A program made the translations under genes and the position numbers. From positions 248,001 to 312,000 of the forward strand of contig NZ_CP138920.1 in the NCBI RefSeq assembly GCF_047123815.1: a stretch of DNA of 64,000 nt. Reading direction: 5' to 3'. Origin of the DNA: Maricaulis sp017643475. GTDB taxonomy: Bacteria > Pseudomonadota > Alphaproteobacteria > Caulobacterales > Maricaulaceae. Shown here one piece after another: positions 8,923 to 17,281 of this stretch. The notes beneath the pieces are model-generated. The model had not been told where the DNA came from, made no database searches, and was given only the letters and a program-made list of their open reading frames with translations. Positions within the stretch are counted from its first letter, which is position 1. Every line of letters begins with the position of its first letter.

Positions 8923-8993
8923 TTCTTGCTCCCCAAACTCTTCCCATCAGGATAGTGCGGCAAGAGCCTGTGGCAACTCACGAAGGCGCAAAC

Positions 8994-9027
8994 AAAAAAT
9001 CGCCGCCCCTGTCGAGGAGCGGCGATT
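8994..9027 (-). terminator. Terminator of the acyl-CoA operon
   Basis: Read on the minus strand, AATCGCCGC pairs with GCGGCGATT across a 12-base loop and ends in a TTTTTTG tract. It follows the quinone reductase gene by about 30 bases and marks the 3' end of the ten-gene lipid operon. Confidence 0.85.
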
Positions 9028-9055
9028 GAATTCATCATTGAACACTCAGTCCAGC

Positions 9056-10030
9056 TCAGGGCTTCAGAACGACCTTGCCAATCGCGCGACGCTCGGAAAG
9101 CTCGGAAAATGCGGCGAGGAACTCATCGAGGGAATACTGCGCGGCGACATGGGGCTTGATCTGACCCTTTTCAAAGAAATCAAACAGCTCCGACATGTTC
9201 TGATAGTGCCCCTTTGGGTCACGCATCGCCCACGCCCCCCAGAAGACACCGACCGCGGACGCGCCCTTGAGGAGCGGCAAATTCAGCGGGAGCTTCGGGA
9301 TTGGACCCGAGGCAAATCCGATCACCAGATGACGGCCCTCCCAGCCAATCGCGCGGAAGGCCGCTTCGGCCAGCTCTCCGCCGACCGGGTCGTAGATCAC
9401 GTCCACACCTTGCCCGCCGGTCAGCTCCTTGGCCCGCGCCTTCAGGTCTTCGGTGGTGTAATTGATGCCTTCATCGGCGCCGTGCTCGCGGGCGACAGCC
9501 AGCTTCTCGTCGGTCGAAGCCGCCGCGATGACCTTCGCACCCATCGCCTTGGCCAGTTCAACCGTCGCCAGGCCGACACCACCAGCCGCGCCCAGCACAA
9601 GCACGGTCTCGCCCGGCTGAAGTTTCGCGCGCTGTTTCAAGGCGTAATAAGACGTCGCGTAAACCACCGTCAGGCCGGCCGCCTCTTCGAACGACATGCT
9701 GTCCGGGATTTTGACAAAGGTTCCGGCTGGCGAGGCCACCTTGGACGCAAAGGCGCCGGTCAGGCCGTTGAAACAGACCCGGTCGCCGACGGCAAAACCG
9801 TCAAGCCCGTCGCCCAGCTCGGAGATCACGCCCGCGCCCTCACCGCCCGGCACGAAGGGCAGTGGCGGTTTGAACTGGTAATCTCCGCGGACGCACAGCA
9901 GGTCGGGAAAGTTCAGACCGGCCGCCTTGACGTCAATCAGGGCGTGGTTTTCCGGTACCGCCGGATCGTCAATCTCTTCAACCTTCAGATTAGATTCCGG
10001 TCCGAATTCACGGCAGTAAAGCGCTTTCAT
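9056..10030 (-). CDS. NADPH:quinone oxidoreductase family protein (zinc-free MDR)
   Basis: A 324-residue medium-chain reductase. The N-terminal GroES-like half has LNFPDLLCVRGDYQ and PFVPGGEGAGVISELG. The Rossmann half has VLGAAGGVGLATVELAKAMGAKVIAAAS (residues about 135-165), the AxxGxxG NADP site of quinone oxidoreductases. No structural zinc Cys cluster is present, which separates it from alcohol dehydrogenases. The ATG at 10028-10030 begins the conserved MKALYC; upstream in-frame codons overlap the thiolase gene and are not used. It is last in the acyl-CoA operon, 11 bases after the thiolase gene. Such reductases in lipid operons reduce quinones or enones; the exact acceptor is unknown. 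Confidence 0.9.
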   Translation of the reverse strand: MKALYCREFGPESNLKVEEIDDPAVPENHALIDVKAAGLNFPDLLCVRGDYQFKPPLPFVPGGEGAGVISELGDGLDGFAVGDRVCFNGLTGAFASKVASPAGTFVKIPDSMSFEEAAGLTVVYATSYYALKQRAKLQPGETVLVLGAAGGVGLATVELAKAMGAKVIAAASTDEKLAVAREHGADEGINYTTEDLKARAKELTGGQGVDVIYDPVGGELAEAAFRAIGWEGRHLVIGFASGPIPKLPLNLPLLKGASAVGVFWGAWAMRDPKGHYQNMSELFDFFEKGQIKPHVAAQYSLDEFLAAFSELSERRAIGKVVLKP

Positions 10031-10041
10031 GTCCGCCCCCC

Positions 10042-11244
10042 CTATACGACTTCGAACAGGCCGGCAGCACCCATGCCGCCACCGACGCACATGGTCACCA
10101 CGACGTATTTCACGCCCCGGCGCTTGCCTTCGATCAGCGCGTGGCCGACCAGGCGTGCGCCCGACATGCCATAGGGGTGGCCCACGGAAATCGCGCCGCC
10201 GTTTACATTGAGGTTTTCATTGGGAATGCCCAGCGTGTCGCGACAATGCAGAACCTGCACGGCAAACGCCTCATTGAGCTCCCACAGGCCGATATCATCC
10301 ATCGTCAGGCCATTGGCCTTGAGCAGTTTCGGAACGGCATGAATAGGGCCGATACCCATCTCGTCCGGGTCCAGACCGGCAGCGGCCATGCCGCGATAGA
10401 TGCCAAGCGGTTCCAGCCCGCGGCGCTCGGCTTCCCGCGCCTCCATCAAGACGGACGCGGATGCGCCGTCTGAAAGCTGGGACGCATTGCCGGCCGTGAT
10501 GAAACGGCCTTCCTTGATCACCTGGCCATCCTTGAACACCGGGTTGAGACCGGCGAGGTTTTCAGCCGATGTTCCCGGGCGATTGCCTTCATCCTTCTCC
10601 AGCGTCACCTCGACATCGGAAACTTCCTTGGTCTCCTTGTTGAAGAATTTCATGACGGACGGCAGCGGGACAATCTCGTCGTCGAACTTGCCAGCCTGCT
10701 GTGCCGCATGCGTACGATCCTGCGACTGGGCCGCGTATTCGTCCTGCGCCTCGCGGGAAACGCCATAGCGGTCCGCCACGATCTCTGCGGTTTCCAGCAT
10801 GGACATGTAGAGGGCCGGCTGATGTTCCAGCGTCCACTCGTCCGCGGCGCGGAAATTGTTCATCTTGTCGTTCTGGACCAGGGAGATGCTCTCCAGCCCG
10901 CCGCCGACCGTAACGGTCATGCCATCGGAGATGATCTGCTTGGCCGCCGTCGCGATCGCCATCATGCCGGACGCGCATTGCCGATCCATCGACATGCCGG
11001 AAACAGAGGTTGGCAGGCCCGCACGGATGGCACAGTTGCGCCCCGGATTGCGGCCGGTCGAGCCCTGCTGCATCGCACAGCCCATAATCACATCATCAAT
11101 CTCGGCCGGATCCACGCCGGCACGTTCGACCGCATGTTTGATGGCATGTCCGCCCAGGGCCGGACCGGAGGTGTCGTTGAATGCGCCCCGATAGGCCTTA
11201 CCGATCGGTGTCCGCGCCGTTGATACAATCACTGCCTCACGCAT
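10042..11244 (-). CDS. Thiolase family acetyl-CoA C-acyltransferase
   Basis: A 400-residue thiolase, which cleaves 3-ketoacyl-CoA with CoA in the last step of beta-oxidation. The nucleophile is Cys90 in SMDRQCASGMMA. The second catalytic region is NGGAISVGHPYGMSGAR with the active His, and CVGGGMGAAGLFEVV provides the C-terminal Cys. Length matches the family (about 390-400). The start ATG at 11244 begins MREAVIVSTARTPIG after AGGAGAG; the longer upstream frame runs into the thioesterase gene. It lies between thioesterase and quinone reductase in the operon. The degradative type is favoured over the biosynthetic type by context. Chain-length preference cannot be judged by eye. Confidence 0.95.
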   Translation of the reverse strand: MREAVIVSTARTPIGKAYRGAFNDTSGPALGGHAIKHAVERAGVDPAEIDDVIMGCAMQQGSTGRNPGRNCAIRAGLPTSVSGMSMDRQCASGMMAIATAAKQIISDGMTVTVGGGLESISLVQNDKMNNFRAADEWTLEHQPALYMSMLETAEIVADRYGVSREAQDEYAAQSQDRTHAAQQAGKFDDEIVPLPSVMKFFNKETKEVSDVEVTLEKDEGNRPGTSAENLAGLNPVFKDGQVIKEGRFITAGNASQLSDGASASVLMEAREAERRGLEPLGIYRGMAAAGLDPDEMGIGPIHAVPKLLKANGLTMDDIGLWELNEAFAVQVLHCRDTLGIPNENLNVNGGAISVGHPYGMSGARLVGHALIEGKRRGVKYVVVTMCVGGGMGAAGLFEVV

Positions 11245-11255
11245 AGCTCTCTCCT

Positions 11256-12062
11256 CTAACCCTTGCTTCTGTAATTGACGATTTGCTGTGTGGTCGCCAT
11301 CAGGCGCCCATCCCGGCTCCACATCCGGGCGTGTTGATCAAAAAATCCGCTGCCGCCGCGTGCACCTGTCGCCTCGACCAACATGTAGTCGGTGCCGACC
11401 GCGGCATAATCCTCAGCGGTGGCGTGCAGATAGACCGTCATCGAGACCGTCGCGATCATGTCAGGCTTGTTGGTGATGTAGAACAGGCGCGGCGTCGGCG
11501 TATCGGCCAGTGCAACCAGGCTGACGGCATCCAGCGGGCGGTCCGGGTCCAGCCGCACCCAAGCGGTCGAGCGCGTGTCCTTGCTGCCCTGGAATGGCGG
11601 ATTGCCGGCTCCGCGCATTTCCACCGTCTTGGTCCATTCCATAGGAAGGGGGAAACGGTCACAGTCTTCCGGCGGCGGCGCGTCCGGGCGCTCACCCTCC
11701 TGCCAGCTCACGGTTTCACGCGGTTTAGCCAGAATGCCCATCGCCTTGTTGGCGGGTGTCTCGGCCCCATCTGCGGTCAGTGTGGCCGTCCAGAACTGGG
11801 TATTGCGCCCGGCCCGATCACATCGGGCGTCCAGTGTTATCGGCCCCTCATTGATACCCAACAGGAAGTCCGTCGTCAGCGAGACGAGTTGCAGGTCCGG
11901 CGTCCCCGCCTCGATAATGCTCTTGGCCAAAATCGCCGCAGACCAGCCCCCATAGGGGCCGATCATGTTGCGAAACCCGGGATGCGCCGCGCCAGAGAAG
12001 GTGGCTGCCCCCTCTTCTTGCGTGCGCGCCTCTAGCTGGGTGGCCTCGTCAAAGAGATGCAT
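11256..12062 (-). CDS. Acyl-CoA thioesterase family protein (double hot-dog)
   Basis: A 268-residue protein with two hot-dog halves: residues about 20-110 (FRNMIGPYGGWSAAILAKSI, ITLDARCDRAGRNTQFWTATL) and about 150-265 (AWVRLDPDRPLDAVSLVALAD, SMTVYLHATAEDY, GGSGFFDQHARMWSRDGRLMATTQQ). This is the TesB-like/thioesterase-superfamily arrangement, and DQHARMWSRDGRL is typical of its end. It hydrolyses acyl-CoA to free acid and CoA, perhaps to release CoA from dead-end intermediates. It is separated from the upstream SDR by 3 bases and from the thiolase by 11, so it is firmly part of the operon. Confidence 0.88.
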   Translation of the reverse strand: MHLFDEATQLEARTQEEGAATFSGAAHPGFRNMIGPYGGWSAAILAKSIIEAGTPDLQLVSLTTDFLLGINEGPITLDARCDRAGRNTQFWTATLTADGAETPANKAMGILAKPRETVSWQEGERPDAPPPEDCDRFPLPMEWTKTVEMRGAGNPPFQGSKDTRSTAWVRLDPDRPLDAVSLVALADTPTPRLFYITNKPDMIATVSMTVYLHATAEDYAAVGTDYMLVEATGARGGSGFFDQHARMWSRDGRLMATTQQIVNYRSKG

Positions 12063-12065
12063 GAG

Positions 12066-12986
12066 TCAGCCTAGCTTTACGCCCAGCGCCGCCGCAGCCT
12101 TGCCCAGGAATTTGATGCCCTGTTCGCCGCCCCGCTGGAATTCCTTCTGGGCGCTGGTATCGAGGATGGCGTCGAAATTTGCCGCAATGTCTTCCGGCGT
12201 CTGGCGCTCTGGCGGCAGGTAGATGCCATCGGTCTCGTAAATTTTAGAGGCGGCATATCCACCTGCCCCCGCTGCGAGCACAACTCGGGACGGCGCATCT
12301 TCACTCACCAGATAACCAAGCCCGGCCGAAACGGCTTCCGGTGTGAGCATTTCCAGCGCTTGCTGCGGCATCAGGTTTTCTGTCATTCGCGTCGCCGCGA
12401 CCGGCGCCAGTGCATTGACCCGGATATTGTATTTCGCCCCTTCCAGATGCAGCACGTTCATGAAGCCGACCAACCCCATCTTGGCCGCACCGTAATTGGA
12501 CTGACCGAAATTGCCGTAAATGCCTGAAGAAGACGATGTCATGGCGATGCGGCCATAACCGGCCTCGCGCATCAGCTCCCAGACCGCCTTGGTGCACACC
12601 ATCGAGCCCATCAGGTGAACGTCAACGACAGCCTGAAAATCCTCGACGCTCATCTTGGCAAAACTTTTGTCACGCAGAATGCCGGCATTGTTGACCAGAA
12701 TGTCGACCTTGCCCCATTCGCGCACCGTCTGCTGGACCATGTCCTCGACTTCATCCGCCCGGGTGACATTGGCGCGGTGGGACAGAGCCTCGCCGCCGGC
12801 ATCGCGGATTTCCTGGGCGACATCCTCTGCTGCGGAACCGGAACCTGTACCGTCTACGGACCCGCCCAGATCATTGACCATGACCCTGGCACCGCGAGAA
12901 GCGAGCAGTTTGGCGTGAGAACGGCCCAGGCCGTGGCCTGCTCCGGTGATGATGGCAACACGGCCATCAAATCGAATATCGTTCAT
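12066..12986 (-). CDS. SDR family dehydrogenase resembling the (3R)-hydroxyacyl-CoA dehydrogenase domain of peroxisomal MFE-2
   Basis: A 306-residue SDR. Residues 10-25 hold TGAGHGLGRSHAKLLA (TGxxxGxG), and VMVNDLGGSVDGTGSGS follows, the extended loop characteristic of MFE-2/HSD17B4-type enzymes. NNAGILRD, then SSSSGIYGNFGQSNYGAAKMG supply Ser, Tyr and Lys. The C-terminus is about 50 residues longer than a minimal SDR. MFE-2 relatives oxidise (3R)-hydroxyacyl-CoA, including steroid side-chain intermediates. The next gene upstream in the transcript encodes a MaoC hydratase, so the two functions fused in eukaryotic MFE-2 sit here as adjacent separate genes. Substrate is inferred from similarity and context. 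Confidence 0.9.
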   Translation of the reverse strand: MNDIRFDGRVAIITGAGHGLGRSHAKLLASRGARVMVNDLGGSVDGTGSGSAAEDVAQEIRDAGGEALSHRANVTRADEVEDMVQQTVREWGKVDILVNNAGILRDKSFAKMSVEDFQAVVDVHLMGSMVCTKAVWELMREAGYGRIAMTSSSSGIYGNFGQSNYGAAKMGLVGFMNVLHLEGAKYNIRVNALAPVAATRMTENLMPQQALEMLTPEAVSAGLGYLVSEDAPSRVVLAAGAGGYAASKIYETDGIYLPPERQTPEDIAANFDAILDTSAQKEFQRGGEQGIKFLGKAAAALGVKLG

Positions 12987-13005
12987 GGGGAGGAACTTTC
13001 TGTAT

Positions 13006-13467
13006 TCAGGAGACGATCTGAAGGGTCAGCCACTGGGCGATCAGCGCCGGCTTATCCTGGCCTTCGATTTCTACGGTCACGCCGTAGGTCAGCATCCACT
13101 GGCCCGGCTGCCGCTCAACCGCATTATCCAGAACGAAGCGGCCGCGCACCTTGCTGCCCGAACGGACGGGTTGAAGGAAACGGACTTTCTCGAAGCCGTA
13201 ATTGATGCCCATGGCGATGCCTTCGAGCGAGAAGCCCAGATCCATGGCCATCGGCGACAAGAGAGACAGCGACAGGAATCCGTGCGCAATGGTGCCACCA
13301 AAGGGCGTTTCCGCCTTGGCGCGCTCGGGGTCGATATGGATGAATTGCGGATCTTCAGTGACATCGGCAAACACATCGATGCGCTGTTGGTCAACTTCGA
13401 TCCAGCGGGAGACGCCAATCTCCTTGCCGATCATGCCTTTGACGTCACTCGGTGAAACCGTGGTCAT
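13006..13467 (-). CDS. MaoC family (R)-specific enoyl-CoA hydratase
   Basis: A 153-residue single hot-dog protein with the hydratase-2 signature VTEDPQFIHIDPERA followed by TPFGGTIAHGFLSLSL (residues about 35-70). The Asp and His of this motif activate water for addition to trans-2-enoyl-CoA, giving the R-hydroxy product. Length is normal for stand-alone MaoC proteins. Its start overlaps the stop of the acyl-CoA synthetase by 4 bases (ATGA), a sign of coupled translation. Together with the MFE-2-like SDR downstream it forms an R-stereospecific hydration and oxidation pair. Confidence 0.93.
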   Translation of the reverse strand: MTTVSPSDVKGMIGKEIGVSRWIEVDQQRIDVFADVTEDPQFIHIDPERAKAETPFGGTIAHGFLSLSLLSPMAMDLGFSLEGIAMGINYGFEKVRFLQPVRSGSKVRGRFVLDNAVERQPGQWMLTYGVTVEIEGQDKPALIAQWLTLQIVS

Positions 13468-15179
13468 TCTGCTGATACTCCTTCCGGCAACAACATCTTG
13501 CGAAGGCCCGGCTTGTCGACCTTGCCAGTACCGCCACGCGGTAGCGGAGCGTCAAGACGCCAGTATTTCTCTGGTCGCTTGAAGGCCGCCAGATGGGGTT
13601 CGATAAAGGCCGTGATCTCTTCATCTGAGAGCTCCGCACCCTCACGCAGCAGGATCGCGGCCCCGACGCACTCGCCCAGGCGCTCGTCCGGAATTCCGAT
13701 AACACCGGCCTCGATGATATCCGGATGCGCCACCAGGGCTCCTTCGACCTCCAGGCAGCTGACGTTTTCGCCACCGCGCAGGATCATGTCCTTGATGCGG
13801 TCAACGATGAAAAGGAAACCCTCTTCGTCTATCACGCCCACATCGCCGGTCCGGAACCAGCCGTCCTCGGTCAGGACATCCGCCGTCGCTTCAGGCTGGT
13901 TAAGGTAGCCGCGGAACAGGATCGGTCCCTTGATCCACACCTCACCGGGCTCATTGGGATCAGCGGTCGAGCCGTCCTCGCGCACGGTCTTGATGTCGAT
14001 CACCGCAGGAACCGCGCGACCGCAACTGCCGGGACGGCCCTGATAGTCATTGGTACCGTTATAGGCACCGATCGCATTGGTTTCGGTCAGGCCATAACCC
14101 GTCGACGACCAGGCATGCGGGAATTGCTCATTGAGTTTGTCCACATGGGCAGTCGGGCGCTTTGCGCCGCCAACACCCATATCCATGAGGCTTTCCAGCT
14201 CGCGGCCCTGGCGCGCGGCCTCCAACGTGATCTCGTGCGACATGGTCGGAACACCGACCACATTAGTGATCTTTTCCTCGTCAATGAGGTCCACGGCATC
14301 CTCGGGATCCCATTTGCGCATCAGCACCATTTTGCGGCCGGAGATAAAGGACATCATCATGACGGCATGGGATCCCGTGCAGTGGAAAAACGGCACTGCT
14401 ACGAGCACCGCCGGGTTGTCGCCGAAGAAATCCTCATCGCCGTTGACGGCCTTCAGCGCCGCACCGATCAGCCCGTAGGACATAAGCGCATTCACCGCAC
14501 CGCGGTGCGTCAGGACAGCGCCCTTGGGTGATCCGGTCGAGCCGGACGTGTAGAAAATCGCAAAATCACTGTCGGTATCGATCGTCAGTTCCGGCGGCGG
14601 CTTGCCCGCACCGTCCTCTATAAGCGCTTCAAGGTGATCCGCGACACCCTCGACCTCGCCGCGCCCGGCGATGATGGTCAGACCCAGTCTGTCCACATGG
14701 GGCTGAATGCGCTCGGCCTGGCGGAAACCGGCGATGACCAGCTTGGCGCCTGAGTCCTCAAGTCCAAACCCCATCTCCTCTGACGTCCACCAGCCATTCA
14801 TCGGCACGACCACACCGCCCGCGGCAAGGATGCCGAAAAAGGCTGCAATCCATTCCGGTGAATTGCGCATCGCCAGGGCCACACGTGTTCCCGGCGTTAC
14901 CCCGTGACGCGAAATGAGGCCGTTAGCGATGGCGACCGCCTTGCCGATCAGCTCGCCATAGGTCCAGCGCTGGTCCTCGAAGACCACCGCTTCGCGCTCG
15001 GCATGTTCCAGGGCAGCAACCAGCAGGAAACGCAGATCAGCCGGGGCATCGACATAGGCGCGCTGCTTGACGCCGCGGATATCGACCTCGCCCAGCTTGA
15101 ACATCGGCTCGTTCTGCAGAATGTGCATCACGACCGGCTCGAGTTCGGCCCGGGTGGGAGCGGGTTTGCGTTCGGCCAT
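13464..15179 (-). CDS. Acyl-CoA synthetase (AMP-forming, class I adenylate-forming enzyme)
   Basis: A 571-residue ligase that activates a carboxylic acid to acyl-CoA via acyl-AMP. Motifs appear in order: the P-loop FAIFYTSGSTGSPKG (about 205-220), PFFHCTG, STGYGLTETNAIG, GWFRTGDVGVIDEEG and DRIKDMILRGGENVS, with the catalytic Lys in GGTGKVDKPG near the C-terminus. The overall layout fits FadD-type and related ligases. Its start codon immediately follows the stop of the acyl-CoA dehydrogenase gene, and its end overlaps maoC. The N-terminal extension (residues 1-60) is a little long for the family. The substrate is presumably the same lipid degraded by the rest of the operon. Confidence 0.95.
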   Translation of the reverse strand: MAERKPAPTRAELEPVVMHILQNEPMFKLGEVDIRGVKQRAYVDAPADLRFLLVAALEHAEREAVVFEDQRWTYGELIGKAVAIANGLISRHGVTPGTRVALAMRNSPEWIAAFFGILAAGGVVVPMNGWWTSEEMGFGLEDSGAKLVIAGFRQAERIQPHVDRLGLTIIAGRGEVEGVADHLEALIEDGAGKPPPELTIDTDSDFAIFYTSGSTGSPKGAVLTHRGAVNALMSYGLIGAALKAVNGDEDFFGDNPAVLVAVPFFHCTGSHAVMMMSFISGRKMVLMRKWDPEDAVDLIDEEKITNVVGVPTMSHEITLEAARQGRELESLMDMGVGGAKRPTAHVDKLNEQFPHAWSSTGYGLTETNAIGAYNGTNDYQGRPGSCGRAVPAVIDIKTVREDGSTADPNEPGEVWIKGPILFRGYLNQPEATADVLTEDGWFRTGDVGVIDEEGFLFIVDRIKDMILRGGENVSCLEVEGALVAHPDIIEAGVIGIPDERLGECVGAAILLREGAELSDEEITAFIEPHLAAFKRPEKYWRLDAPLPRGGTGKVDKPGLRKMLLPEGVSAE

Positions 15180-16424
15180 CTAGCCCTCCAGAGCCTCGTT
15201 GACGTAGCGTTTGAGTTCCTTGCGCCCGATGACCATGCGGTGTACGGCGTCCGGGCCGTCTGCGAAGCGAAGCGTGCGCAGAGCCATCCACATGCCGGCC
15301 AGCGGCGTGTCCTGGGACACACCGGTCCCGCCGTGCATCTGCATGGCCTCGTCGACCGTCTCCAGTGCGACACGCGGCGCAATGACCTTGATCTGGGAAA
15401 TCCATGGTGCAGCGGCGCGCGGATCACCCTGGTCCATCATCCAGGCAGCCTTCAGACAGAGCAGGCGGGCCTGTTCGATCGCCATGCGGCGTTCTGCAAT
15501 GATGTCGACATTGGCGCCCAGCTTGGCCAGCGGCTTGCCGAACGCTTCGCGGGTGACAGAGCGGCGACAGAGCATCTCCAGCGCCCGCTCGGACTGGCCG
15601 ATGGCACGCATGCAGTGGTGGATGCGGCCCGGCCCGAGACGACCCTGGGAAATCTCGAAACCCTTGCCCCGCCCCAGGATGATGGCGTCCTTGGGGATGC
15701 GCACATTGGTGAAACGGATATGCATGTGGCCGTGCGGCGCGTCATCCTGGCCAAACACCATCATGGGACGCAGGATCTCGATACCAGGCGTTGATGCGTC
15801 GACGAGGAATTGCGAGTGCTGGCCGTGCCGCGGCGCGTCATCGCCCTCGGTCTTCGCCATCAGGACATAGACGGCACAGCGCGGATCGCCGGCGCCGGAC
15901 GCCCAGTATTTCTCGCCGTTGAGCACCCATTCCTCGCCATCGAGCACCGCTGAAAACGAGATGTTGGTTGCGTCCGAGGAGGCCACATCCGGTTCGGTCA
16001 TCAGATAGGCCGAACGGATCTTGCCCTCGAGCAGACCATCCAGCCATTTCGCCTTCTGCTCTGCCGTACAATAGCGCTCGATCACTTCCATATTGCCGGT
16101 GTCCGGCGCGGCGCAGTTGAAGATTTCAGGAGCCAGGAAAGACCAGCCCATCTCCTCCGCCAGATAAGCGTATTCAACGGTGGACAGGCCATAACCACGG
16201 TCACTGTCGGTCAGCCAGAAATTCCACAGGCCGCGCTCGCGCGCCTTGGCCTTGAGGTTTTCACGGATCTCGTTCTGACGGTCGGTAAACTGGAAGCGGT
16301 CACCGCCCGGGGCCTTGCCGACCTCGTGATGGTATTCCTCTTCGAGTGGCATGATTTCGTCGCGCACCATGGCACGGACCTGATCGATCAGCGGTTTGAC
16401 GCGCTCGGAAACTCCAAGATCCAT
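15180..16424 (-). CDS. Acyl-CoA dehydrogenase, ACAD10/11-like
   Basis: A 414-residue flavoprotein that introduces the alpha,beta double bond in acyl-CoA. Recognisable segments are YLMTEPDVASSDATNIS (flavin/substrate region), NGEKYWASGAGDPRC, and RTVTREAFGKPLAKLGAN-type sequence in the C-terminal helical domain. The end has QMHGGTGVSQDTPLA and LRFADGPDAVHRMVIGRKEL. The ADGPD-VH segment in place of YEG is typical of ACAD10/11-like enzymes. Start ATG at 16424 is preceded by GGGGAGAG. It lies between an SDR gene and the acyl-CoA synthetase gene in the operon. Confidence 0.93.
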   Translation of the reverse strand: MDLGVSERVKPLIDQVRAMVRDEIMPLEEEYHHEVGKAPGGDRFQFTDRQNEIRENLKAKARERGLWNFWLTDSDRGYGLSTVEYAYLAEEMGWSFLAPEIFNCAAPDTGNMEVIERYCTAEQKAKWLDGLLEGKIRSAYLMTEPDVASSDATNISFSAVLDGEEWVLNGEKYWASGAGDPRCAVYVLMAKTEGDDAPRHGQHSQFLVDASTPGIEILRPMMVFGQDDAPHGHMHIRFTNVRIPKDAIILGRGKGFEISQGRLGPGRIHHCMRAIGQSERALEMLCRRSVTREAFGKPLAKLGANVDIIAERRMAIEQARLLCLKAAWMMDQGDPRAAAPWISQIKVIAPRVALETVDEAMQMHGGTGVSQDTPLAGMWMALRTLRFADGPDAVHRMVIGRKELKRYVNEALEG

Positions 16425-16465
16425 CTCTCTCCCCTTTGTCTCTCGCTTTTTGTGTTGATTACAGC

Positions 16466-17257
16466 CTAGACGGGTCTGCCGCGTGAGCCCACCATCATAC
16501 GGCGAAATTTGCGCATGCCCCCCAGCCAGCGATCGCGCTGGGTCGCTCGCAGGGCTTCATATTCGGCGACCTGCGGGTGCGGCAGGGCCAGGAAGCGCTT
16601 ATCCTCGATAGCCTTGAGCGTCTCAGCAGCGACATCCTCCGGCTCGACTATGCCGTCGGCGCCGGCAATTCCGCCATCCTCGCTGCCCCCCAGCATGTCC
16701 GTGCGGACGGCCTGGGGGCAAACGCAGACGACTTGCAGACCTTCATCGCCATGCGCGATTGACAGGCTCTCTGCAAACGAGACCGCCGCGTGTTTGGTTG
16801 CCGTATAGGAGGAGGCACCGATCTGGCCCAGCAGGCCCGCTGCGGAGGCCACGAGGATAAAGACACCCGCGCCCTTCTCCTTCATGCCCGGCCAGACCTG
16901 GCGGGCACCGTGAACAGCGCCCATCACATTAACCTCGAAACTGTCGCGCCAAGCCTGGTCAGACGCACCGGCCGCATCCCAACTGGGTTCGTCCGTGCGC
17001 AGGATACCCGCATTGGACACGTAGACATCGATGGTGCCGAGCGCGGCTTCAGTCTGTTTGACGAATTCCGCGATCTGCATCTCGTGGGTGACGTCGACGC
17101 GCATGCCAAAGCCGTCATAGGCCTTGGCCGCCTCTTCGGCACCCTGGAGATCGGCGATGGCGATTTTTGCTCCCGCTTTGTGGAAGGCATCGGCCATGGC
17201 ACGACCGATCCCCCTTGCTCCACCTGTGACCGCAACAACCTTGCCGGAATAGTCCAT
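16466..17257 (-). CDS. SDR family oxidoreductase
   Basis: A 263-residue classical SDR: TGGARGIGRAMADAF at residues 11-25 binds the dinucleotide, NAGILRT follows at about 80-86, and SYTATKHAAVSFAESLS at about 150 supplies catalytic Tyr and Lys. Asp in IADLQGAE after beta2 suggests NAD preference. The C-terminus (RDRWLGGMRKFRRMMVGSRGR) is basic, which could favour acyl-CoA or membrane association, though that is speculative. It follows the paired acyl-CoA dehydrogenases by 24 bases. Likely oxidises a hydroxyl group on the lipid substrate or an intermediate. Confidence 0.92.
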   Translation of the reverse strand: MDYSGKVVAVTGGARGIGRAMADAFHKAGAKIAIADLQGAEEAAKAYDGFGMRVDVTHEMQIAEFVKQTEAALGTIDVYVSNAGILRTDEPSWDAAGASDQAWRDSFEVNVMGAVHGARQVWPGMKEKGAGVFILVASAAGLLGQIGASSYTATKHAAVSFAESLSIAHGDEGLQVVCVCPQAVRTDMLGGSEDGGIAGADGIVEPEDVAAETLKAIEDKRFLALPHPQVAEYEALRATQRDRWLGGMRKFRRMMVGSRGRPV

Positions 17258-17281
17258 TCGGGCCTCCCTCGCCTGAGCGAT